From contig JAJBVD010000064.1 of NCBI GenBank assembly GCA_020859985.1, forward strand, positions 16,946 through 58,956: a stretch of 42,011 nt of DNA, written 5' to 3'. Origin of the DNA: Clostridiales bacterium. GTDB lineage: Bacteria > Bacillota > Clostridia > Lachnospirales > Lachnospiraceae. Under the pieces are notes generated by a model. That model searched no databases and was not told where the DNA came from. It was given only the letters and a program-made list of their open reading frames with translations. Shown piece by piece: positions 34,122 through 41,702 of this stretch (the stretch's first letter is position 1; every line of letters begins with the position of its first letter). The translations under genes were made by a program, and so were the position numbers.

Positions 34122-35513
34122 TTACATTTCCAGCACCTGCCGGATCAGGTTCGCGAGCGGCACCATCGCACGCTGTTCCTCCTCCACCGTATTCAGCTGT
34201 GTTCCCGCTTCGATCAAGAGGGAACGGGCACGCAAATGCAGATTATAGCGTTCCTCTTTCAGATAGATTTTTCGCGTAAAGCCGGGATATTCTGCATTGG
34301 CAAGCACCTGCAGCTGCAGGGAAAACGCAAGATTTTCCGACAGATACGCATTGGGAAGCCAGCTGATCTCATCACCGTTTTCATCACGGGAAAGGCCGTT
34401 AAAAAACATGATTTTCGAGACGCTCTCCCCGTCAATTTTCGTCACAAAATCCCCCTCTTCGCCGCTCACGCCGTCACGGTGCAGGTCAATCACCACTTCA
34501 ATCGTGGGATATTCCTCCAGAATCGCCGTTATGGACTCGCGGGCATAGTCATAAGCCGCGCTCCGGTCCAATACACCGTCCACCAGATCATAGACGCCGG
34601 TATCATGTATCACATTATATCCATACGATCGGAGCTCGTCCGCCAGGATATCGCCCATGCCGACAATCGTATCGCTCACCTCGCCTTCCACGGAATCCGC
34701 AAAGGCTTCCTGAGAATGCGTGTGATAAATCATAATCTGCGGTACGGAAGCATCCTGTTCGATACCAAGATCCGCAGAAAGCAGTTTGTCCGCATTCAGA
34801 AGCTCCGCATCCGCATACGTATCCGCATCCACCGTATAAAAATTTGACAGCAGATAAGAATACTCCGACAGCTGCGGCAGCGCCTGCGCAAAAATCGTAT
34901 CAGCCATGGTTTCCTGCGCGGGAGTTTCTTCCGCGGGAGTTTCTTCCGCGGCCGTTTCCTTTCCATTCATTGTTTCCGTTTCGGCGCTTCTTTCCTGTGA
35001 ACCAGCCGTTTCATCCTCAGCAGCCGTTTCTACACTCTCCGTCTGTGTTTCTTCCATTTCGTTCGATGTCCCGTTCGATTTCACTGTCCCCGTATCTTCT
35101 GCCTGTGCTTCTGTCACAACATTCTCCACGTATATCTCCGTTTCTGCCTCTGCCTGTGCCGTCATTTCTTCCGTATCTGCCTCATTCTCCGCTTGTAGCG
35201 ACGACATTCCTTCCGTATCTGTCTCATTCCCGGTCTCAGCCTGATCTACCGCATAGCTGAATACAGGAGCAATCTGGCTCATCCAAAGGGACCAGAAATT
35301 TCCGGCCTCTTTCCCTTCCACCGCTGCCGTATAGGCGGACGCCCATGTACGCATGGCAGAATCTTCCAGAGAACGCTGTATGTTTCCATCTTCCGATGCC
35401 TTTTGCAGCCGGCCTTCCAGAGCCAGCAGGCATCCGCTTTTATATATAATATAAGCTCCCAATATCGCCATTAAAAAATATAGAAATTTCTGCAGCCAGC
35501 TGTTTTTTCGCAT
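34122..35513 (-). CDS. spoIIP: Stage II sporulation protein P (463 aa)
   Basis: Peptidoglycan amidase/endopeptidase needed with SpoIID and SpoIIM for forespore engulfment. One N-terminal membrane segment (about 10-30) is followed by a long Glu/Thr/Ala-rich linker (about 90-205), then the SpoIIP catalytic domain: zinc ligand motif HTHSQE at 264-269, DLHRDG, YNLHLRARS, and IEAGTQLNT with the catalytic Glu. The linker is low-complexity and longer than in Bacillus. The upstream gpr seen next to spoIIP in Bacillus is missing from this position. Confidence 0.95.
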   Translation of the reverse strand: MRKNSWLQKFLYFLMAILGAYIIYKSGCLLALEGRLQKASEDGNIQRSLEDSAMRTWASAYTAAVEGKEAGNFWSLWMSQIAPVFSYAVDQAETGNETDTEGMSSLQAENEADTEEMTAQAEAETEIYVENVVTEAQAEDTGTVKSNGTSNEMEETQTESVETAAEDETAGSQERSAETETMNGKETAAEETPAEETPAQETMADTIFAQALPQLSEYSYLLSNFYTVDADTYADAELLNADKLLSADLGIEQDASVPQIMIYHTHSQEAFADSVEGEVSDTIVGMGDILADELRSYGYNVIHDTGVYDLVDGVLDRSAAYDYARESITAILEEYPTIEVVIDLHRDGVSGEEGDFVTKIDGESVSKIMFFNGLSRDENGDEISWLPNAYLSENLAFSLQLQVLANAEYPGFTRKIYLKEERYNLHLRARSLLIEAGTQLNTVEEEQRAMVPLANLIRQVLEM

Positions 35514-35691
35514 AAGACCTCCTGTATCTATCCTATGCTGAAAAATAATAAAATAGACGAGATAAAAGTAAAAACGGTCCGCATGTGTAAAATATCTAAT
35601 CAGACATCTTACAACTGTTTTTTCTGTTCTGTTTCGTGCATACTATAGTTAGTACACGCGTGTCACACAAATTTAACTAACGTAACTGTTC

Positions 35692-35708
35692 AATGCCTTC
35701 AGGGTTAT
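35692..35708. repeat. Short palindromic intergenic repeat, copy 5 (degenerate)
   Basis: GTAACTGTTCAATGCCTTC then a degenerate return arm (AGGGTTAT). Confidence 0.6.
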
Positions 35709-35739
35709 CGGCAAACAACAAAAGAAAAGAGGAAATGCC

Positions 35740-35997
35740 ATGAACGAAAGACAATTTGGGACCATCCGAATCCACCTCGACGAATTGATTAAGGAGCGAG
35801 GAATCAGCAAGAACCGGCTTTCACACCGCGCAGAAATGCAGCGCACACAACTCAATCACTACTGCAACAACGACATTGCCAGACTCGATATCGCAGTACT
35901 CGCCAGACTCTGTACGGTGCTGGAGTGCGATATCGGAGATCTGCTGGAATTTGTTCCAGCAGAAGATGCTGGCAATTCTACGCAGGAAGAATCGTAA
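35740..35997 (+). CDS. Cro/C1-type HTH regulator (85 aa)
   Basis: A single helix-turn-helix domain (IKERGISKNRLSHRAEMQRT, IAVLARLCTVLECDIGDLLE) with a short acidic tail. AGAGGA lies before the ATG. It stands alone in its orientation between spoIIP and the binding-protein gene, and a strong hairpin follows. Target unknown. Confidence 0.85.
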   Translation: MNERQFGTIRIHLDELIKERGISKNRLSHRAEMQRTQLNHYCNNDIARLDIAVLARLCTVLECDIGDLLEFVPAEDAGNSTQEES

Positions 35998-36025
35998 GCT
36001 TTTACCCGTTTCCACATGTAGCTGA

Positions 36026-36062
36026 CGGGCGAGCAGCAAAGCTGCTAATTTCTATCCGCCCG
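36026..36062. repeat. Nested inverted repeat
   Basis: CGGGCG pairs with CGCCCG, and between them AGCAGC pairs with GCTGCT around AAA, leaving an asymmetric 10-base internal bulge. It lies just after the HTH gene. Function unknown. Confidence 0.5.
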
Positions 36063-36082
36063 CGCCCGTGCGCATCACAGGC

Positions 36083-36113
36083 GATGAGCCTGACACGCTC
36101 TGTCAGGCTCATC
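36083..36113. terminator. Strong hairpin terminator between convergent genes
   Basis: GATGAGCCTGACA pairs perfectly with TGTCAGGCTCATC around a 5-base loop, followed by TTTG on the plus strand. It serves the HTH gene and possibly the convergent binding-protein gene. Confidence 0.75.
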
Positions 36114-36137
36114 TTTGAATACTTGTTTTTATGTTAT

Positions 36138-37223
36138 CTACTCTTCTGTGCTCTCTGCCGCTTTTTCAGCAAATTCGGTAGTGACCAGATCATCATACGG
36201 CACGCGTTCTTCCAGTTCGCCCGCGCTCTCCAGAATATCCTGCAGGAGTTCAAAGCTCTCCTCCTCAAAAATCAGATTCTCCTTCCAGGTATCCTGTTCA
36301 TAATATCGTTCCACGATGGTGGTGATGGTTTCCACATCGTTCTCCGGAAACTGCGGCGCGATTACCTCAGCAATCTCTTCAGGCGTATGAGCATTCACAT
36401 AGTCCATGCCTTTTTGCAGCGCATTGGAAAACGCCTGTATCACATTCGAATGCTCCGTGAAATAGCTCAGCTTCGCACAATACGCCGTATAAGGCACATA
36501 GCCGGATTCCACGCCCAGCGATTCCACAACATAACCGACGCCCTCCTGCTCCAGTGCAGTCGCGCTCGGTTCAAACTCAATCGTGTAATCACCCTGACCA
36601 CCGGAAAAAGCCGCTGCGGTGGAACCAAAGTCAATGGACTGATTAATATTGACTTCGGATGGGTCGATGCCATTTTGCTTTAGAATGAACTCAAAAACCA
36701 TTTCTGGCATGCCACCCGCACGCCCTCCCAAGACGTCTTTTCCAATCAAATCACTCCACTCAAAGTCATCGGTATCCTCTCTGGCAACCACAAAATTCCC
36801 GGCGCGCTGTGTAAGCTGCGCAAAATTAACCGGTGCGTCCGCCGCACCGCCGCTGTAGGTATAAATCGAGGACTCCGAGCCCATAAACCCGATATCCGCC
36901 TCACCGGAGATCAGCGCGGTCATCGTCTTATCCGCGCCGAAGCCCGTCACGACCGTCAGGTCAATGCCCTCCTCCTCAAAATAGCCGAGTTCAATCGCCA
37001 CATACTGCGGTGCGTAGAAGATTGAATGAGCCACTTCATTTAGAGTGACTGCGGTAAGCTCCTGTTCTGTTATGTCAGCCGCAACAGGGTCCTCTTCCGT
37101 TTCTACTACAGCAGATACCAGTTCTGAAGCTTCTTCCTCCATAGCAAAGGCGGCTGTGGAATTCCCAATCGCAAGTATCAGAGAAAAAGCTGCCACTATG
37201 ATTCTTTTCAGTTTCCTTTTCAT
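36138..37223 (-). CDS. NMT1/SsuA-type substrate-binding protein, orphan (361 aa)
   Basis: Extracellular solute-binding protein of the NMT1/THI5/SsuA fold that usually feeds nitrate, sulfonate or thiamine-precursor ABC importers: LNEVAHSIFYAPQYVAIELG, GYFEEEGIDL, ALISGEADIGFMGSES. A cleavable signal peptide (basic KRKLKR, hydrophobic core, AFA cleavage site) is seen but no lipobox Cys, unusual for a Gram-positive binding protein. No permease or ATPase gene adjoins it. The ATG at 37223, with AAAGGA upstream, is preferred over an extended start at 37289. A 12-bp inverted repeat covers the start codon. Confidence 0.82.
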   Translation of the reverse strand: MKRKLKRIIVAAFSLILAIGNSTAAFAMEEEASELVSAVVETEEDPVAADITEQELTAVTLNEVAHSIFYAPQYVAIELGYFEEEGIDLTVVTGFGADKTMTALISGEADIGFMGSESSIYTYSGGAADAPVNFAQLTQRAGNFVVAREDTDDFEWSDLIGKDVLGGRAGGMPEMVFEFILKQNGIDPSEVNINQSIDFGSTAAAFSGGQGDYTIEFEPSATALEQEGVGYVVESLGVESGYVPYTAYCAKLSYFTEHSNVIQAFSNALQKGMDYVNAHTPEEIAEVIAPQFPENDVETITTIVERYYEQDTWKENLIFEEESFELLQDILESAGELEERVPYDDLVTTEFAEKAAESTEE

Positions 37224-37262
37224 ATGATAATCCTTTAAAATAGTTTTCTTTATCATATGAAA
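37218..37262 (-). promoter_or_regulatory. 12-bp inverted repeat covering the binding-protein start codon
   Basis: TTTCATATGATA (37218-37229) and TATCATATGAAA (37251-37262) are exact complements with 21 bases between them. In the mRNA the start codon lies in the stem and the ribosome binding site in the loop. Could be an operator or a translation-control hairpin. Confidence 0.6.
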
Positions 37263-37358
37263 TATTCGGGAAAACGCTACTTGATTCATAACTCTCTTTA
37301 TGGTATCTTTTAGTCAAATAAACAACAGGTTCAAATCGAATCAGGGAAGTGATTTAAT

Positions 37359-37718
37359 ATGGATGGACTATCATTTGCATTAAACGATATTTCAATCAAG
37401 AAAATCGGAAAAGAAGCTGCGCATGCAGTCAGACATGTGATGGCAAATGATCTTGTGAAAGTAATTTTATATGGCTCCTGTGCAAGAGGAGACTTTGATT
37501 CAGATTCAGACATGGATATTGCTTTGATCACCAAATGTGATCGTCTGGAAGCCAAAAAGTACAGTGATGCCCTTGCGATGATATCCACGGATCTTGCATG
37601 TAAATATTTTGCCATTGTAAATTTTGTAAGTATTCCTTACGAAGAATTCCAAGAAAAGAAGAACTGGTATGGTTACTTCAATAATATTGAATCAGAAGGA
37701 GTGCTGCTCTATGGATAA
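37359..37718 (+). CDS. MNT-type nucleotidyltransferase, likely HEPN partner (119 aa)
   Basis: Minimal nucleotidyltransferase with the polymerase-beta signature: G39-S40 followed by DSDMDI, giving D51 and D53. The expected third acidic residue seems to be Asn (IVNFV, N88), so activity may be altered. Paired MNT proteins usually act as antitoxins that nucleotidylate the HEPN partner. The stop overlaps the downstream HEPN gene by 8 bases. Confidence 0.85.
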   Translation: MDGLSFALNDISIKKIGKEAAHAVRHVMANDLVKVILYGSCARGDFDSDSDMDIALITKCDRLEAKKYSDALAMISTDLACKYFAIVNFVSIPYEEFQEKKNWYGYFNNIESEGVLLYG

Positions 37719-38115
37719 AGATTATAATTATACTCTGGCAGAAGTAAGGCTATGCAGGGCAAAGGAATTATTAGATGACGCCAGAAATTTGCTGGATAAG
37801 CAATCCTACAAATCCGCAAACAACAGAGCCTTTTATGCAATGGAAAAGGCAGTCCGTGCTTTGCTTATCCTTGAAGACACAGAGCCTCAGACGCATAATG
37901 GAGTATTAAAACAGTTTAATTACCTGTTCATCTTTAAAGGAACAGGATTTTTTACACAAAATGACTATCAGATACTGGCAAAATCTGAACAAATACGAAA
38001 TGCTTCAGATTATGATGACTTTTATCTTGCAAGCAAAGAAGAATCTACGCAGCAGATTGAAAATGCCACATATATAGTAGGAAAAATTGAAAAGTATATT
38101 TCCAATCTTCAGTAG
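37711..38115 (+). CDS. HEPN domain protein (134 aa)
   Basis: All-helical HEPN domain: ANNRAFYAMEKAVRALLI, HNGVL, and R96 within SEQIRNASDYDDF. The Rx4-6H ribonuclease motif of typical HEPN toxins is not seen; the site reads RNASDYD, as in the HEPN (PF05168) branch. The ATG at 37711 with AAGGAG upstream overlaps the MNT stop. It probably forms an MNT/HEPN module (toxin-antitoxin or nucleotide-sensing pair). Confidence 0.82.
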   Translation: MDKDYNYTLAEVRLCRAKELLDDARNLLDKQSYKSANNRAFYAMEKAVRALLILEDTEPQTHNGVLKQFNYLFIFKGTGFFTQNDYQILAKSEQIRNASDYDDFYLASKEESTQQIENATYIVGKIEKYISNLQ

Positions 38116-38116
38116 A

Positions 38117-38143
38117 GCAGGCTGCGTTATTTACGCAGCCTGC
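38117..38143. repeat. Perfect 10-bp hairpin between convergent genes
   Basis: GCAGGCTGCG and CGCAGCCTGC flank a 7-base A/T loop. The tail on the plus strand is A6, not T, so it is not a canonical terminator for the HEPN gene, although the position between convergent genes suggests it. Confidence 0.55.
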
Positions 38144-38191
38144 AAAAAATTCCCACATACAGTAGAACTCACTGATTTTAGTTTTCGAAAG

Positions 38192-40852
38192 TTAACGAGA
38201 TTTTTCCCGCTTACTCTTTTCCCATTTCGTCATCTGCCTGCTGATCTGACTACACACTTTCTCCCCTCCTGCTTCCTCAAGCTGTTCAGTAAATTCTTCC
38301 AGATCAATATTACCTTTCATATAAGCATACGCTGCCTGTGTGGCAATATCGGAAAAAGCACTCATTTCCTCATCAAATTCCGAGCGATCTATGCAAAAGT
38401 CTGTCACAGTCGAATCTTTCTTTCCTGTATCGTTATACAAATCAGTTTTCGTCAGCAGGCTTCCAGTAGTTTCAGACAAGGTCTCCGGTTCCTGATTAGC
38501 AGACCAGATTCCTTTGTACAGCCCGGTCCAGAACTGTTTTATACTGATGCTCGCCGCCCGTTCTGTCAATGCGGTGGCTGTCCCATCTGTCACTTCATAA
38601 TCTGTACCCTCTTCTCCCCAGAGCAACAGGTTCGCATAATCCTCATTTGTATAGAGCAGCGTCAAAAGTTCTAATGCCGCCTTCTGACAGTCAGATTGGC
38701 TGTTCACCGCAACATTATAGCCAAGAGTATTGGAATATGCGTAAGGCATCTGCACCAGAATGACATCATCCTTTCCTTCTTCTGAAATCTCCGCTGCGTC
38801 TACGCCAACCCAGACGGCAACGCCGCGCTCCAGCCCCGCCTTTGTGACAGACACCGTTGTTCCGGGCTGCCAGGAACTTCCATCTTCCCCAAAATATCCA
38901 TTCTCGCGCATCGAACGGATGGCATCCGCTTCTTCCATAAATGCTTCTGACCCGGCAAGGCTTCTCACCTTACCTGTCTCCAGATCAAGCAGCACACCAT
39001 CTGTATACTGCTGCCCTGCCGAATACGCGAGCGAAGTCAGATCCGCACCCCAGACCACCTTCAGATTTTCTTCTTTCAGATTCTCCTCTCCGCAATTTTC
39101 CAGAAGCTGCAAAAGCGACTGCGCGGTTCCGTCAAATGCAGCCAGATCCTCCTCTGTAAAATACGTTTTGTTAAATGCATAATAGTCAGTTCCATTCGCA
39201 GCAAGTTCTGTCGGAAGCAGGCAAAGAGAGCTGTTCACGCAGACACTTTCCCAAAGTTCTTCATAAAATACGTTTTTCAACGCAAGTCCTTCGTCTGAAT
39301 CCAGATAATCCGAAATGTCCGCAAGATAACCGCCGCGCACCAGCTCCGAAATCGCGTCTGAACCAATCGAAACGCAGGAAACTATATCCGCCGTTCCATC
39401 CTCCAGAACTTCTTTTAAGGAAGCATAATAATCCTCTGCCGGATATGCCTCATTTTCCCCCGTCTCGATGAATTCGCTGCGGCTATTGCCCCATGGGATA
39501 TATTTCACTTCAAGCCGGAAGCTGTATCCATCCGCTTCCAGCTGTTCATTCAGCAAATCCGCGTTCAACCAATCTGTCTCCTTATACCAGCTTTTCACTC
39601 CAGACCCGTAAAACATAGTGGTATTGCTCTCCGGTACCGCCCAGACAATTGTGGTAATTCCGCTGCTTTCTTCCGCACAGGATACATATTTCGTGCCAAC
39701 AACCGCCGCTGCAAAGAAGCTTACTGAAAAAAGTACGCATGACAGCAAGTTACAGATCATTCTTGTTCTTCTTGATACTCTCTTTTTCATAACCACACAA
39801 ATCCTTTCTTTTACCGCGTTTTTGCCAAAAGCCAACGGTTGCATCGGTGTCACCCTTCTCAGGCTGCTGCACGCCACAAGTGTCTTTGCGTATAAAGCGC
39901 GGTCGTCATCGCTCATATCCTTTGTCACTTTTTCATCACAAGATAATTCCAGATCCGCGCAAAAACAGTGAAAGGCTACCCACACAAATGGATTGAACCA
40001 GTGCAGCACCACGATCAAAAACGCTGCCGACTTCCATATGTAATCGCGCCTTTTTCTATGTACTGTCTCATGCGCAGTAATATATGAGATCTGCCATTCC
40101 TCCATATCGGGTGGAATAAAAATCCGAGGCTGCAGATAACCAAACAAAAACGGAGAATCGATATCATCGCAAAGCCAGACGTCACTTTCACCGTCTTTCC
40201 GATTCTTCCTCATACATATGCTCACTCGCTTCTTCATCACCGCATGACCAACAAGCAAGTAAAGACATAACAACACGACCCCGACAAGCCAGATAACCGA
40301 CAGGACAGAAACAATATATTCCGGCAGTTGAATTTCACGGAACAACCTGTTCTTCCAAGAATCTCCGGCATCTGCCGTCTCCGTTATTGCATCAGACCTT
40401 TCTGCAATGACATTCCCTGTGTCTGTAGCCATTTCCGAATTCCCTGCGATTGTATCTAAAATCTCCGTAGAAATCACTGTATTCCATTCGCTATCTGCCT
40501 CGCTGTTTTCATCTTGTTCATCTGACACACCCATACCTAAAATGACAGAGCCCGTTATTACTGACTCCGCTCCATCTGTATCCAGATTTATGTCATAACT
40601 CTCCGAATGATCTCCAGAATCTGAAGTCACTTTGGCTGATTTCATTCCCACCAAAGCATCACCCGCACCGTTTCCAGAAAGAAATTCAGGAATCGACAAT
40701 GGGAAAAGAAGAAGTACCCCGACAAAACCCCAGAAGATGCAGCGGATGAATTTGGAGTCATTCCGAAAAATGCAGCGCAACAATAACACAATCACGATCA
40801 GTCCTATAGACAGAATGCTTCTGTTTGCAATATATAAAAATACCGCTTGCAT
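38192..40852 (-). CDS. BlaR1/M56-type sensor protease fused to an ABC solute-binding domain (886 aa)
   Basis: Integral membrane metalloprotease related to BlaR1/MecR1. Membrane segments lie at about 10-30, 36-55, 180-203, 275-295 and 366-388. The M56 zinc site is HETVH at 261-265 with a downstream acidic ligand in ELSCDE (about 302-307). In place of the penicillin-binding sensor domain of BlaR1, residues about 398-886 look like an extracellular solute-binding protein (TTIVWAVPESN, DIVSCVSIGSDAISELVRGG, VQMPYAYSNTLGYNVAVNSQ, ALELLTLLYTNEDYA). An acidic loop of about 115 residues separates segments 2 and 3. It follows the BlaI-type gene 37 bases downstream; AAAGGAGG precedes the ATG. The domain call for the C-terminal half is by pattern, not by search. 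Confidence 0.8.
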   Translation of the reverse strand: MQAVFLYIANRSILSIGLIVIVLLLRCIFRNDSKFIRCIFWGFVGVLLLFPLSIPEFLSGNGAGDALVGMKSAKVTSDSGDHSESYDINLDTDGAESVITGSVILGMGVSDEQDENSEADSEWNTVISTEILDTIAGNSEMATDTGNVIAERSDAITETADAGDSWKNRLFREIQLPEYIVSVLSVIWLVGVVLLCLYLLVGHAVMKKRVSICMRKNRKDGESDVWLCDDIDSPFLFGYLQPRIFIPPDMEEWQISYITAHETVHRKRRDYIWKSAAFLIVVLHWFNPFVWVAFHCFCADLELSCDEKVTKDMSDDDRALYAKTLVACSSLRRVTPMQPLAFGKNAVKERICVVMKKRVSRRTRMICNLLSCVLFSVSFFAAAVVGTKYVSCAEESSGITTIVWAVPESNTTMFYGSGVKSWYKETDWLNADLLNEQLEADGYSFRLEVKYIPWGNSRSEFIETGENEAYPAEDYYASLKEVLEDGTADIVSCVSIGSDAISELVRGGYLADISDYLDSDEGLALKNVFYEELWESVCVNSSLCLLPTELAANGTDYYAFNKTYFTEEDLAAFDGTAQSLLQLLENCGEENLKEENLKVVWGADLTSLAYSAGQQYTDGVLLDLETGKVRSLAGSEAFMEEADAIRSMRENGYFGEDGSSWQPGTTVSVTKAGLERGVAVWVGVDAAEISEEGKDDVILVQMPYAYSNTLGYNVAVNSQSDCQKAALELLTLLYTNEDYANLLLWGEEGTDYEVTDGTATALTERAASISIKQFWTGLYKGIWSANQEPETLSETTGSLLTKTDLYNDTGKKDSTVTDFCIDRSEFDEEMSAFSDIATQAAYAYMKGNIDLEEFTEQLEEAGGEKVCSQISRQMTKWEKSKREKSR

Positions 40853-40889
40853 ACGCTCCTCCTTTCACCGTTTCCTGTTTCTCATAAAA

Positions 40890-41255
40890 TTACTGCTCCT
40901 CACGGTACGCTTTGATAATTTTTTCCAGTTCCTGTACTTCCTCATCAGTCAGCTTCCTTTGTTTCGCAAAAGAGGTCACAAATGCCGGCAGAAATCCGTT
41001 AAACTTCTTATCCACGAATTCCGCACACTGTATCCCTGTAAACTCTTCTTTCGAAATCACGGAAGAAACTACCCCATTCACATTCTGAAAAATTCCACGG
41101 TTGCAAAGTTTTTTCAAAACCGTGTAAGTCGTTGATTTTTTCCACTCCAGTTCACGATTGCACAATTTTACCAGTTCGCCGGATGTGATCGGTTCATTCT
41201 CCCAGATTAGATTCGCAAAATGCGCTTCTACTGTCCCAAGTCTCATATCATCCAT
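40890..41255 (-). CDS. BlaI/MecI-family repressor (121 aa)
   Basis: Winged-helix repressor: EAHFANLIWENEPITSGELV, STTYTVLKKLCNRGIF, and a helical dimerisation tail. In the BlaR1/BlaI scheme the repressor is cleaved or inactivated when the membrane sensor protease is triggered. GGAGGC precedes the ATG at 41255. It is the first gene of the pair with the M56/binding-protein fusion and very likely binds the twin operators upstream. Confidence 0.92.
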   Translation of the reverse strand: MDDMRLGTVEAHFANLIWENEPITSGELVKLCNRELEWKKSTTYTVLKKLCNRGIFQNVNGVVSSVISKEEFTGIQCAEFVDKKFNGFLPAFVTSFAKQRKLTDEEVQELEKIIKAYREEQ

Positions 41256-41321
41256 TTTGCCCGCCTCCGATAAATTTTAAATATCGTATCATTTAATATC
41301 CGCCTAATAAAACAAGCCTTT

Positions 41322-41340
41322 AGTCTATTTCGAATAGACT
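41322..41340. promoter_or_regulatory. BlaI-type operator 2
   Basis: AGTCTAT-N5-ATAGACT, with arms extending to 8 bp. It lies downstream of the -10, between promoter and gene. Confidence 0.8.
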
Positions 41341-41348
41341 TCCATGAA

Positions 41349-41373
41349 GCCAGTCTATCAAAGATAGACTGGC
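41349..41373. promoter_or_regulatory. BlaI-type operator 1, overlapping the promoter
   Basis: Same AGTCTAT-N5-ATAGACT core, with perfect 11-bp arms (GCCAGTCTATC/GATAGACTGGC). It fills the spacer and -10 of the promoter at 41352-41380. The centres of the two operators are 30 bp apart. Confidence 0.82.
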
Positions 41374-41380
41374 TTGTCAA
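41352..41380 (-). promoter_or_regulatory. Promoter of the BlaI/sensor pair
   Basis: -35 TTGACA at 41375-41380, a 17-base spacer, -10 TAGACT at 41352-41357, wholly overlapped by operator 1. Confidence 0.75.
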
Positions 41381-41702
41381 TGAAAAGTTCAGGAACTAAA
41401 AAGTCATCTCCAAAAAGGCGACTCCGCTATTCCAATACATAGTCATAATTCATTCCACTCCTGCTTGTTTTTCATTTTTTGTCCGCATTTAGAAACACAA
41501 AAATGATCATCCACGATAATAATTCCACAAATACCAATTTTGTTCTCATTTCTTCCTTAAAAATAAGGCTTTCAAAGCCCTTAAATGCAGACAAATCCCT
41601 GTCAAAACAAAAGCGTCCGTATAAATCTTAAAAAGTCTTAACGCAGCTCTTTTAATCTGGTAAGGTGGCAATATGCCCCTTTACCAGATTTAACTATATC
41701 AT
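41381..41702. other. Intergenic region with transposon-tail-like sequence
   Basis: No gene supported. Bases about 41399-41440 resemble the end of the neighbouring tnpV with its terminator, suggesting an older duplicated copy. An imperfect hairpin (AATCTGGTAA/TTACCAGATT) lies at 41654-41690. Confidence 0.45.

Noticed and set aside
41654-41690. Imperfect hairpin as a terminator
   Set aside because: Arms pair well (AATCTGGTAA/TTACCAGATT), but neither strand has a T-run after it; left as a structure only.
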